From contig NZ_QKZT01000010.1 of NCBI RefSeq assembly GCF_003254055.1, positions 88,593 to 152,592 of the forward strand: a stretch of 64,000 nt of DNA, given 5' to 3'. Below, one piece after another: positions 1 to 7,727 of the stretch. How positions within the stretch are numbered: position 1 is the stretch's first letter; each line of letters begins with the position of its first letter. The position numbers and the translations under genes were made by a program. This DNA is from Algoriphagus chordae. Lineage in GTDB: Bacteria > Bacteroidota > Bacteroidia > Cytophagales > Cyclobacteriaceae. The notes beneath the pieces are model-generated. The model saw nothing but the letters and a program-made list of their open reading frames with translations, ran no database searches and was not told where the DNA came from.

Positions 1-2
1 TC

Positions 3-76
3 GGGCCTATAGCTCATTTGGTTAGAGCAACTGACTCATAATCAGTAGGTGCTTGGTTCGATTCCAAGTGGGCCCA
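3..76 (+). tRNA. tRNA with CAU anticodon (elongator Met or Ile2)
   Basis: A complete cloverleaf can be drawn. Acceptor GGGCCTA (3-9) pairs with TGGGCCC (69-75) with one G-U pair. The anticodon stem ACTGA/TCAGT encloses loop CTCATAA with CAT at 37-39. The T-arm is CTTGG/CCAAG with loop TTCGATT. No CCA is encoded. A CAU anticodon is used by elongator tRNA-Met and by lysidine-modified tRNA-Ile2, and I cannot separate these by eye. Its 3' portion is repeated in altered form at 415-490 and 829-904. Confidence 0.93.
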
Positions 77-77
77 C

Positions 78-110
78 AAGCCATTCGTTAATTCGGATGG
101 CTTTTTTTAT
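78..110 (+). terminator. Rho-independent terminator after the tRNA
   Basis: GCCATTCG (80-87) pairs with CGGATGGC (94-101) around the loop TTAATT and is followed by seven T residues. It ends the tRNA transcript and sits only 9 bases before the GTG start of the first GIY-YIG gene, so that gene probably depends on readthrough or its own start signal. Confidence 0.85.
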
Positions 111-118
111 TTCTAAGG

Positions 119-421
119 GTGGAAAAATTTTTCGTCTATATCCTACATTCCAATTCTCTGAATCGGTTTTATACTGGACTGACTTCTTTATCGGTCCTAG
201 AAAGATTAGAAAACCATATCGCCAAAAAGTACAGTAAATTCAACTTCACTCAAAAAGCGAATGATTGGATTCTTTTCCATTCAATTGAGTGTGAATCTTT
301 ATCTCAAGCAAGAATGATAGAACTTCATATCAAAAAAATGAAATCAAAAATCTACATCCAGAATTTGAAGATATATCCAGAGATTTCTACCAAACTACTA
401 ATAAAGTATAATGTCAACTGA
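119..421 (+). CDS. Small GIY-YIG nuclease-domain protein (copy 1)
   Basis: A 100-aa protein consisting of a single GIY-YIG catalytic domain. VYIL stands in for the GIY tract near residue 6, YTGLT for the YIG tract near residue 18, RLENH follows, and a conserved Glu lies in the RMIELHIKKMK helix. Stand-alone proteins of this size are common in Bacteroidota; their role is unsettled, with DNA repair or homing-like endonuclease proposed. The start is GTG at 119, just after the tRNA terminator. The stop TGA (419-421) lies inside sequence derived from the tRNA (CAACTGACTC). It is nearly identical to the copy 414 bp downstream. The His before AKKY here is Asn in copy 2. Confidence 0.8.
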   Translation: MEKFFVYILHSNSLNRFYTGLTSLSVLERLENHIAKKYSKFNFTQKANDWILFHSIECESLSQARMIELHIKKMKSKIYIQNLKIYPEISTKLLIKYNVN

Positions 422-490
422 CTCCTCCGAATACTTTCGGAGCAGTAGGTCCCTGCACCGATAGCTATCGGCAGATTCCAAGTGGGCCCA
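415..490 (+). pseudogene. Disrupted tRNA copy 1 (tRNA-derived repeat junction)
   Basis: The tRNA strings CAACTGACTC, CAGTAGGT and ATTCCAAGTGGGCCCA recur here in the original order. The anticodon region is replaced by the palindrome at 425-442 and the T-loop region by the palindrome at 458-471. The 5' acceptor strand and D-arm are missing, so it cannot fold as a tRNA. It marks the junction between two 414-bp repeat units. Confidence 0.75.
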
Positions 491-493
491 CAA

Positions 494-522
494 GCCATTC
501 GTTAATTCGGATGGCTTTTTTT
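494..522 (+). terminator. Terminator hairpin, repeat copy 2
   Basis: Same GCCATTCG/CGGATGGC stem, TTAATT loop and T-run as the hairpin after the tRNA, carried along by the 414-bp repeat. Confidence 0.8.
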
Positions 523-532
523 ATTTTTAAGG

Positions 533-835
533 GTGGAAAAATTTTTCGTCTATATCCTACATTCCAATTCTCTGAATCGGTTTTATACTGGACTGACTTC
601 TTTATCGGTCCTAGAAAGATTAGAAAACAATATCGCCAAAAAGTACAGTATATTCAACTTCACTCAAAAAGCGAATGATTGGATACTTTTCCATTCAATT
701 GAGTGTGAATCTTTATCTCAAGCAAGAATGATAGAACTACATATCAAAAAAATGAAATCAAAAATCTACATCCAGAATTTGAAGATATACCCAGAGATTT
801 CTACCAAACTAAAAATAAAGTATAAAGTCAACTGA
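533..835 (+). CDS. Small GIY-YIG nuclease-domain protein (copy 2)
   Basis: A 100-aa duplicate of the protein at 119-421. It differs at a few residues: H to N before AKKY, K to I after KKYS, and small changes at the C-terminal tail. The GIY-YIG core (VYIL, YTGLT, RLEN and the Glu-containing RMIELHIKKMK helix) is intact. The start is GTG at 533. The reading frame has stayed open despite several nucleotide changes relative to copy 1, which suggests both were recently functional. As in copy 1, the stop codon lies in tRNA-derived DNA. Confidence 0.78.
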   Translation: MEKFFVYILHSNSLNRFYTGLTSLSVLERLENNIAKKYSIFNFTQKANDWILFHSIECESLSQARMIELHIKKMKSKIYIQNLKIYPEISTKLKIKYKVN

Positions 836-904
836 CTCCTCCGAATACTTTCGGAGCAGTGGATCCCTGCACCGATAGCTATCGGCAGATCCCAGGTGGG
901 CCCA
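829..904 (+). pseudogene. Disrupted tRNA copy 2 (tRNA-derived repeat junction)
   Basis: Second junction with the same layout as 415-490: CAACTGACTC, palindrome 839-856, GTGGATCCCTG, palindrome 872-885, then a variant tRNA tail (CCCAGGTGGGCCCA). The tail differs from the true tRNA at several bases, so this copy is older or descends from a different tRNA allele. Confidence 0.7.
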
Positions 905-907
905 CCA

Positions 908-936
908 GCCATTCGTTAATTCGGATGGCTTTTTTT
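908..936 (+). terminator. Terminator hairpin, repeat copy 3
   Basis: Third instance of the GCCATTCG/CGGATGGC hairpin with its T-run, directly before the truncated third GIY-YIG frame. Confidence 0.78.
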
Positions 937-946
937 ATTTTCAAGG

Positions 947-994
947 GTGGAAAAATTTTTCGTCTATATCCTGCATTTCAATGGATTAACCTGA
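947..994 (+). pseudogene. Truncated GIY-YIG gene (copy 3 remnant)
   Basis: GTG at 947 opens the same reading frame as the two full copies (first nine residues MEKFFVYIL). Similarity is lost after about ten codons and the frame stops at TGA 992-994, inside the palindrome CCTGAATATTCAGG (990-1003). Only the N-terminal beta-strand of the domain remains. Confidence 0.75.
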
Positions 995-1019
995 ATATTC
1001 AGGCAGTAGCTTTTCAGCT

Positions 1020-2483
1020 TTATTCTACCTCTATAATAATACGTTTATATCTGGTAAGACGCGGAGTCCCATTGTCCGTGACAGCTAGGATAATATGCAT
1101 AGTTCCTGTCCCTGGACGCATAACACGGCTAGTTTTAACTTTGAGCCAAGCTTTCTGGTGATCAAAACCACTGATATCGTGTTTTACACCTGAGTCTGAA
1201 CTTGACATCCCTCGAGTGCCTGGCTCTTCGTAGCAAAACCACTCATAGGAAAGTAAATCCCCATCTGGGTCAGTGGTACCGACAGCACTAAGATCTACTC
1301 GTTCTCCTGGCTTGGCCTTGATAAAAGCCGGATGATCAAGCTTCACTACCGGTGGATGATTGGCCTGATCATACGTCTTAATGGTCCAATCCATTCTTGC
1401 TGCAAAATCATTTTGGTAAGCCTCGCGCCATCGCCAAATTGTAGCATGATTTGTAGTGTGCCACTCTCCGTCATTTCCCAATACTTCATCTTGTACATTG
1501 GTCCAGATAGGACGGGTTTCAGGTTCAAAGAACCACTTCTCAGTTTTCGGGGTGTAAAGTTCATAGCGACCTCCCCATCCGCCCCAATTGGGATGATCAG
1601 GATTATTCAAACCATTATTTATAAGATACAGGAAAGAAGGGGTATCACCTTCCATCATGTATTCCCAATGAGGATATACCTTTCCCAAAGGACCTTTGCG
1701 ACGTATATTTTTTTCAAGCCATTCATTGGTCACCAATTGAAAGTCTGCTCCATCAAAACGGCCATGAAATTTATCTCCGCCAATAGCTATCCAAGTGGCA
1801 TGGTGATAAGCACCACCTCCATTAGTACCTGGTGTAACGATATAAAAAAGCTCAGGAAACTCTTTACGTATCCATGGCCCACTATCATCCTGATCAGAGA
1901 TGGCATAAACTCGGAGTTTAGAAACAAATTTGGCTACCTCATCCTCTGAGCGTGTAGATCGCACTTTATAGAGTGCTTGAGCCAATACACTTGGCCCACC
2001 CCAAACAGTCACCCAAACAGGTCGTGGATCCTCTCGGTCTACCACCTTTATCAGCTGTTCAGACCCAGGTGAATCTTTCCCTTGACCAACGCCTTCCATG
2101 CCTCCAACAGGAATCCCTTGTGAAATGCAAGCCTTTAAAGAATTAGCTGTGGGAAATCCTGGCTCGTGAAGCTCCAAATTATCCCTTACTTCACCATAGG
2201 CGTCTACAATCTGATGAATACGCTCAGGATTGACCTTGTCCTTCACTTCAGAAGCAACGAGACCTTCAATATCAAGTTGATTGGAATAGGTCATCAACCT
2301 AACCATTGACATCTGATCATCTGGATCTCCACCGATATCTGTTAGAACAAATAACCTTGGCTTTTCCTGAGCTGAAACTGGGTTTAATCCACTTCCAAGT
2401 AAAAAAAATACTGGAATAAGTTTTAAACTAATGCTCTTAAGAAGTAATGTCAACATTCGATTGACTCCCCATCTATCTCTCAT
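1020..2483 (-). CDS. Exported Sde182-type nucleoside-hydrolase-like protein (paralogue A)
   Basis: 487 aa. An N-terminal signal peptide (about residues 10-39, ending in VSAQ) precedes a nucleoside-hydrolase-like domain of the DUF1593/Sde182 family. The metal/catalytic signature is TDIGGDPDDQMS (Asp 49, 53, 55, 56), and the conserved EGDTPSFL motif (Asp about 280) is a candidate third calcium ligand. The C-terminal part (about 395-487) carries DPDGDLLSYEW and ends TRYKRIIIEVE, the Sde182 C-terminal beta-sandwich. Family members are exported and linked to plant polysaccharide degradation, but their reaction is not established. Met10 (2456) is an alternative start with a cleaner signal peptide. 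It is the last gene of the minus-strand run 9023 to 1020 and most resembles the paralogue at 28481. Confidence 0.85.
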   Translation of the reverse strand: MRDRWGVNRMLTLLLKSISLKLIPVFFLLGSGLNPVSAQEKPRLFVLTDIGGDPDDQMSMVRLMTYSNQLDIEGLVASEVKDKVNPERIHQIVDAYGEVRDNLELHEPGFPTANSLKACISQGIPVGGMEGVGQGKDSPGSEQLIKVVDREDPRPVWVTVWGGPSVLAQALYKVRSTRSEDEVAKFVSKLRVYAISDQDDSGPWIRKEFPELFYIVTPGTNGGGAYHHATWIAIGGDKFHGRFDGADFQLVTNEWLEKNIRRKGPLGKVYPHWEYMMEGDTPSFLYLINNGLNNPDHPNWGGWGGRYELYTPKTEKWFFEPETRPIWTNVQDEVLGNDGEWHTTNHATIWRWREAYQNDFAARMDWTIKTYDQANHPPVVKLDHPAFIKAKPGERVDLSAVGTTDPDGDLLSYEWFCYEEPGTRGMSSSDSGVKHDISGFDHQKAWLKVKTSRVMRPGTGTMHIILAVTDNGTPRLTRYKRIIIEVE

Positions 2484-2669
2484 AGTTGTATAGTTATTAT
2501 ATGTATATCCGCTTTTCTATCAGTAAAGAGGGAAAAGCAATCTAGAATATGTTCAAATTTATAATTTGACATTTCGGTCTTGTGTCTTCGGTCTTCCGAC
2601 CAGATAAGCAAAGAATCTAAGGCAACTGGCTTTATTGCGGATAATCACAATTTATTAATAATCAATCCT

Positions 2670-4058
2670 TTATAAAATAGAGTTTAGATACTTTTCCAAC
2701 ATAGTATAACCGTCTTCCCCTATCTTATTCCCATCACTAGCCTTATTGGGATCAAGGCCATTTTGTTTTTCCCAATCATCTGGCATGCCATCATGGTCAG
2801 TATCCACCGGAGCAGGTCCCGTTTTCAACTCTGGCCAGCCCCCTACATCCTCCTGTGTGTCAATGATTCCGGTATTTTTGGATTTATCTGCGACTTTATG
2901 GTCCTTTTTGTAAGTCGCGCCTTCAAAAGTAGCGTAGCCATTTCTAACTTCTTCTATAATTCGAAGGTCTACTACGTCGCGTTTTGGAAAAATAGCTCCT
3001 GCATTTTCTAGGACAGAATCGAAGGCTTCCTCAGCAGGCTGTTCATTGATAGGCATAGATGGCCAAGGCTCATCCAGCTTTAAACCCTCAAGATACGCGC
3101 TACCATCTTGAGGTTGCACACCACCCAGCCAGTTATTCTCTGAGATCCAAACATTCCCTTCTAAAGTGTTGTCTGAGATGTACCATTTCCCATAGTCCTC
3201 GGCTTTATTACGTGACCAAGGCGAGGCAAGTCGATGGGAAATCTGACCAGGTTCTGTAGCAGGCCCTGCTTTATAATAGTTTCCCACCATGTTGATGTTG
3301 GTGAAATTGAATTTCTCATTTCCAACTTGGTTCACTTCAGCACCATAGGTAGACTCATATCCCCAATTGTACACCACATTATTTCGATAATCAATGTTCC
3401 CTCCTCCAGATGCAAAGCGTGGATTTCGGTTGGAATGGTTGGCGATTAAATTATGATGGTATGTGCTGTAATTAGAACCCCAAATCCCTCCAAATCCATG
3501 GTTGCCTTTTTGATGATTGGAGTTATAGAGACTCTCAGAAATCACAGACCATTGAACCGTTACATTTTTTCCATGGTAAATGGACATCGTTTCATCAATG
3601 CTCCAGCTCGCTGATATATGATCTAATATAAGATTGGTGGTATATCTGCTGGAAATAGCATCGGTTTCCCCTCCCGATTCATTCCCAAGTCGAACCCTGA
3701 TGTATCTAATAATAACTTCATCTGCATCGATCATCAGAGGATAATCCCTTAGGGTAATTCCATCTCCAGGAGCCGTTTGACCAGCTATCGTGATAAAAGG
3801 GTTTTTGATTCTCAAATCCTTTTCTAATTTGATAGTACCAGATACCCTGAAAACAACAGTTCTTGGACCTTCTGCTTCTACAGCCGCACGAAGGCTTCCT
3901 TCTCCAGAGTCATTTAGATTGACTACTTCGTAAACTGTACCTCCACGTCCTCCGACAGTGTATTTCCCATATCCTTCAGCGGTTGGAAATGCTAATTGTT
4001 GGGCAAAACTGCTCAATGCAATTAATGCCAATGCGATACTTAAAATAGTTCTTTTCAT
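2670..4058 (-). CDS. Pectate lyase, polysaccharide lyase family 1 (copy 1)
   Basis: 462 aa. Signal peptide MKRTILSIALALIALSSFAQ is followed by a right-handed beta-helix of PL1 type, with FPTAEGYGK at the N-terminus, VFRVSGTI, ITIAGQTAPGDGI, and the central DHISASWSIDETMS and HHNLIANHSNRNPR segments with the basic residues typical of the active cleft. Near the C-terminus DTDHDGMPDDWEKQNGLDPN is a thrombospondin-3-like calcium-binding motif. PL1 enzymes cleave alpha-1,4-polygalacturonate by beta-elimination, acting outside the cytoplasm. It lies between a GH127-family gene and an Sde182-type gene on the same strand. The protein at 6294-7682 is a close paralogue with the same layout. Confidence 0.9.
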   Translation of the reverse strand: MKRTILSIALALIALSSFAQQLAFPTAEGYGKYTVGGRGGTVYEVVNLNDSGEGSLRAAVEAEGPRTVVFRVSGTIKLEKDLRIKNPFITIAGQTAPGDGITLRDYPLMIDADEVIIRYIRVRLGNESGGETDAISSRYTTNLILDHISASWSIDETMSIYHGKNVTVQWSVISESLYNSNHQKGNHGFGGIWGSNYSTYHHNLIANHSNRNPRFASGGGNIDYRNNVVYNWGYESTYGAEVNQVGNEKFNFTNINMVGNYYKAGPATEPGQISHRLASPWSRNKAEDYGKWYISDNTLEGNVWISENNWLGGVQPQDGSAYLEGLKLDEPWPSMPINEQPAEEAFDSVLENAGAIFPKRDVVDLRIIEEVRNGYATFEGATYKKDHKVADKSKNTGIIDTQEDVGGWPELKTGPAPVDTDHDGMPDDWEKQNGLDPNKASDGNKIGEDGYTMLEKYLNSIL

Positions 4059-4169
4059 AATTTAATAAGTTAAAAGTTTCTTCATTTCAACGGTAAAATT
4101 GAGCAGCAAATCCGCGCATAGAGAATGAATTCACCCTATTACCCCAAAGAATTGTATCTCTAGATTATT

Positions 4170-6203
4170 TTACTTTATCAGAGGAATCCAGACAGACATT
4201 TCAGACTCCCCTCTATTCCCCCAAGAAAAATAGGGTACCAGTCTGATCTCAAACTCTTTAAGTTCAGTCTCGGAGTTAATAGGCCGGTAAAGCTCAGCCT
4301 CCCAGCTTTTTTCAGTCTCAAGCAGAGCTTTACCATCCAAAAATGCGATTTGGGCTCCATCGATGTCTTCCTTCACAGGAGTGAATAGTATATCTGAAGG
4401 GATTTTCACATCAAAAATCCTAGCGCCTTTAATATCAGGCGATTCGATACAATAAACTATAGGACCTCTCATAACAGCTACCTGATTCCTTGTCTCCTCT
4501 ACCAATGGATTTGCTTCCATCAATCGCACAGGCATAGGAAGGTATAGTTCGATCACATCCCCTTTTTTCCAGTTTCTGCTTAGGCTCGCGTATGTTCCTG
4601 AAACGGCGTTGATTTCTATTTTTTCACCATTTACCTTAATTTCAGCATTTTCTGACCAAGCAGGGATTCGCATATCAATAGCAAATGGATTACCTGAAGA
4701 TTTTTTAATTTCTAACTTAATCGAACCATCCCAGGGATAATCAGTCTCCTGATTCACTTCCAAATCAGTACCATCCAGCAATTTTGTCTTTAAACTATTG
4801 CTACCATACATATTCACTATAAGTCCCTTTTTGGACAATGCATAAGCATAATTCTGGGATTCTGCCACCGTCCTCACCACATTAGGAGGACAACAGTTTG
4901 ACTTGGAAATATAGGGTTCCCTCTCCTTTGACCAGCGGAATTCAAAAGGCAAGTCATCGTCCACTCGAAGAGGATTGGTATAGTTAAAATTCGTACCACC
5001 TAGATCAGTTCCTGATAAGACGCTGTTGAACAAACTGAGCTCTAAGACATCTGCAAATCGACTGTCTCCAGTCACCAACAGCATCCTGTGGTTCCAAAGG
5101 ACATTTCCAATATTGGCACAGGTTTCATTGTAAGCTGCAATATTCGGGAGCTGATAGGCTTGTCCATAGGCTTGATGCACCTGCTGAATGATCGGCTGAT
5201 TGTAGGTGGTACCATTTGGCGAAACTCCATCGTATAAAGCTCCCGTTGCACCGGTGATATATAGCTTTTTACTCACCACATCTTGCCAGATACTTTCCAA
5301 AGCCATCATCAATGAATCCTCACCAGTCTCAGCATACAAATCCGCAACTCCTGCATATAAATAATTAGCACGTACCGCATGACCTACCGCATCGCGTTGT
5401 TGCCTGAATGGAATTCGGTCCTGATTATGGTCTGTACCATCAGCAATCATTCCTCGAATATCAATCATCTTCTCTGCCAGATCTAGGTAGCGCTGGTCTC
5501 GTGTGGTTCGATACATTTCAACCACTCCCATATAGTGAGAGGGACAGATGGCATTTTGAGCTTGCTCGGCAGAAGCATTTTCATGATATTCTACAAGAAA
5601 ATCTGTCGCTTTTATCGCTATATCCAGAAAGTTAGTCTGACCAGTAGTCCGGTAATGCAAACTGGCAGCTGTCATCAGATGCCCCATATTGTAGGTCTCG
5701 AAATTCATCCTATCCTCAAACTCTACAGCATCTTCAGGATTGGTTCTTTGCTTAATCAACGTCGAGGTATGGAGATAGCCATCGCTTCGCTGAGCAGCAG
5801 CTATTACCGGAATAATACGCTCCAATTCCTCATAATACTTGGAATCACCCGTGGTGGCATAAACTGACACGAGCGCTTCCAGAGTTTTATAAAAATCCCC
5901 ATCATGAAAAGGGGCTCCGCGGTATCTTCCTTCTTTGAGTCCAGCAGCTATTTCAAAATTGAGAAAGGCATGGCTCAAGGTGTCATTTTCATAGACATGA
6001 AGCATATTCATAGCCATGGTATCCCGGCTGACTTCCGCCCATCTCCCCCAAAATCCTCCCGTCCAGTGAACGGCATCCATATCTACTGAAACCTGCTGGG
6101 CAAAAGGGCTTTTTGAGGTATTCACCATACTTTTTTCCTGTGCATATACCTGCACGGAATTCATCAGCAGGAGGCAGCTGATAATTCCTAAATAGCTTTT
6201 CAT
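4170..6203 (-). CDS. GH127-family (DUF1680) exported glycoside hydrolase-like protein
   Basis: 677 aa from Met at 6203 (Met at 6221 is also possible). A signal peptide ends in VYAQ. It is followed by the alpha/alpha barrel and beta-sandwich of the DUF1680 family, whose founding activity is zinc- and cysteine-dependent beta-L-arabinofuranosidase. The zinc/nucleophile residues are visible: NETCAN (Glu360, Cys362) and NCCPPN (Cys437, Cys438). The position 16 residues before Glu360, which holds the proposed acid/base Glu in characterised enzymes, is Gln344 here (QAYGQAYQLPN). That makes the exact activity uncertain. It sits between two pectate lyases, consistent with removing furanosyl decorations from pectin. 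Confidence 0.82.
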   Translation of the reverse strand: MKSYLGIISCLLLMNSVQVYAQEKSMVNTSKSPFAQQVSVDMDAVHWTGGFWGRWAEVSRDTMAMNMLHVYENDTLSHAFLNFEIAAGLKEGRYRGAPFHDGDFYKTLEALVSVYATTGDSKYYEELERIIPVIAAAQRSDGYLHTSTLIKQRTNPEDAVEFEDRMNFETYNMGHLMTAASLHYRTTGQTNFLDIAIKATDFLVEYHENASAEQAQNAICPSHYMGVVEMYRTTRDQRYLDLAEKMIDIRGMIADGTDHNQDRIPFRQQRDAVGHAVRANYLYAGVADLYAETGEDSLMMALESIWQDVVSKKLYITGATGALYDGVSPNGTTYNQPIIQQVHQAYGQAYQLPNIAAYNETCANIGNVLWNHRMLLVTGDSRFADVLELSLFNSVLSGTDLGGTNFNYTNPLRVDDDLPFEFRWSKEREPYISKSNCCPPNVVRTVAESQNYAYALSKKGLIVNMYGSNSLKTKLLDGTDLEVNQETDYPWDGSIKLEIKKSSGNPFAIDMRIPAWSENAEIKVNGEKIEINAVSGTYASLSRNWKKGDVIELYLPMPVRLMEANPLVEETRNQVAVMRGPIVYCIESPDIKGARIFDVKIPSDILFTPVKEDIDGAQIAFLDGKALLETEKSWEAELYRPINSETELKEFEIRLVPYFSWGNRGESEMSVWIPLIK

Positions 6204-6293
6204 TGGTAGTTTTTGGGTCATTGTTTCCTTGAGATTCAGATTCCTTGTGTTAGAAAGTCTGGTTATTTATATTAATCCAGATGATCTAAAGAT

Positions 6294-7682
6294 TTACCTA
6301 ATGGAATTCAGATAAATTTCCAACATGGTGTATCCTCCCTTGATCAAGTTTCGATCTGTAGCGTCAGCAGGATTCAATCCATTTGATTTTTCCCACTCGT
6401 CAGGCATACCATCGTGGTCAGCGTCTTTAGGGGCAGGTAAACTCTTCAATTCTGGCCAGCCACCCACATCGTTTTGAGAGTCTATAATTCCTGATTTTTT
6501 TGAGGTATCAGTCAATGTGATCCGCTTTCTATAAGTTCCGCCTTCATAGGTTGTAAACCCTCCTTTTGTCTCATTGACAATCCGGGTATCCACCGCATCC
6601 CGCTTAGGCAAGGTAGCCCCAGCATTTGCAAGTACTAAGTCGAATGCTTCTTCAGCGGACTGCTGATTGATAGGCATTGATTTCCAAGGTTTTTCAAGTC
6701 TGACATATTGAATATTTGATTTACCACCTTGAGGCTGCACCCCACCATCCCAATTGTCAGCCGTGACGCGATCACTCCCAATCATCACATTATCAGCAAT
6801 ATACCATTTACCAAAATCACTGACATCCTTACGCATGGATGGATTTGCCAACCTGTGTGAATTATCACCCGCCTGTGTCGCAGGCCCAGGCTTATAGTAG
6901 TTGGCGACCATATTGATGGTCGAAAAGGTAAATCGAGGATCCGTACCTTGTTTGTTTTCTCCACCATAGGTGCTGTTATACCCCCAGTTATAAACCACAT
7001 TATTTCTATAATCAGTATATCCAGAACCTGAAGCCATTCTAGGATTTCGACTTCCATGATGCGCTAGCAAGTTATGGTGATAGCTCCCAAAGTTCGAGCC
7101 CCATATACCGCCGAAGCCATGCGCTCCTTTTACATGATTAGAGTCGTGCATGCTTTCGGAAATAATACTCCACTGTACCGTAATACTATCATTATGATAA
7201 ATTGACATGGTTTCATCAACACTCCAGCTGGCCGAAATATGATCGAAAATAAGGTGCTTATTATATCTGCTGGAAACCGCATCAGTGTCATCACCTGATT
7301 CATTTCCCAGTCTAACTCTCAAATACCTTACAATCACATGATCTGCTTCGATTACCAGTGGATTTTTTTTGATGCAAATACCATCTCCGGGAGCTGTTTG
7401 ACCAGCTATGGTGATATATGGATTCTTGATCCGTAGAGCACTTTCGAGTTCTATAGTTCCTGATACCCGAAATACAACAGTTCGAGGTTCCGATGCTTCC
7501 ACAGCAGCTCGCAAGCTTCCCTCTCCACTATCATTTAGATTGGTAACTTCATACACTGCTCCTCCACGACCGCCTTTTGAGAACTTCCCATATCCTTCAG
7601 CTGTGGGGAATGCTAATTGTTGAGAAAATGCCGAAGTGATAGCAATAATGCTTATCACTACGACTAAATTGATTCTTTTCAT
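6294..7682 (-). CDS. Pectate lyase, polysaccharide lyase family 1 (copy 2)
   Basis: 462 aa from the MKRINLVVV start at 7682; the frame is open upstream to 7727, but the signal peptide begins at 7682. It has the same order of motifs as the lyase at 2670: FPTAEGYGKF, VFRVSGTI, ITIAGQTAPGDGI, DHISASWSVDETMS, HHNLLAHHGSRNPR, and the C-terminal DADHDGMPDEWEKSNGLNP calcium motif. Differences lie mainly in strands and loops (for example NKQGTDPRF), so the two may differ in preferred substrate decoration. It lies in a same-strand run between an Sde182-type gene and the GH127-family gene. Confidence 0.9.
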   Translation of the reverse strand: MKRINLVVVISIIAITSAFSQQLAFPTAEGYGKFSKGGRGGAVYEVTNLNDSGEGSLRAAVEASEPRTVVFRVSGTIELESALRIKNPYITIAGQTAPGDGICIKKNPLVIEADHVIVRYLRVRLGNESGDDTDAVSSRYNKHLIFDHISASWSVDETMSIYHNDSITVQWSIISESMHDSNHVKGAHGFGGIWGSNFGSYHHNLLAHHGSRNPRMASGSGYTDYRNNVVYNWGYNSTYGGENKQGTDPRFTFSTINMVANYYKPGPATQAGDNSHRLANPSMRKDVSDFGKWYIADNVMIGSDRVTADNWDGGVQPQGGKSNIQYVRLEKPWKSMPINQQSAEEAFDLVLANAGATLPKRDAVDTRIVNETKGGFTTYEGGTYRKRITLTDTSKKSGIIDSQNDVGGWPELKSLPAPKDADHDGMPDEWEKSNGLNPADATDRNLIKGGYTMLEIYLNSIR

Positions 7683-7727
7683 AAAGAGGGGCTTATTGTT
7701 ATTTCTTTGAATTTGAGTTAGGCACAA

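Larger units (their letters stand above)
61..1003 (+). repeat. 414-bp tandem repeat: tRNA tail + terminator + GIY-YIG gene
   Basis: Unit 1 is 61-474 and unit 2 is 475-888, identical apart from scattered point changes. Unit 3 starts at 889 and loses similarity near 976. The period is exactly 414 bp at every landmark: ATTCCAAG at 61 and 475, gene starts at 119, 533 and 947, palindromes at 425 and 839. The near identity of units 1 and 2 indicates a recent duplication or gene conversion. Confidence 0.9.

Noticed and set aside
1-1003. Integrase-driven genomic island at the tRNA
   Set aside because: The repeats contain tRNA 3' tails, but no integrase gene and no island-length insertion; only the GIY-YIG unit is present.
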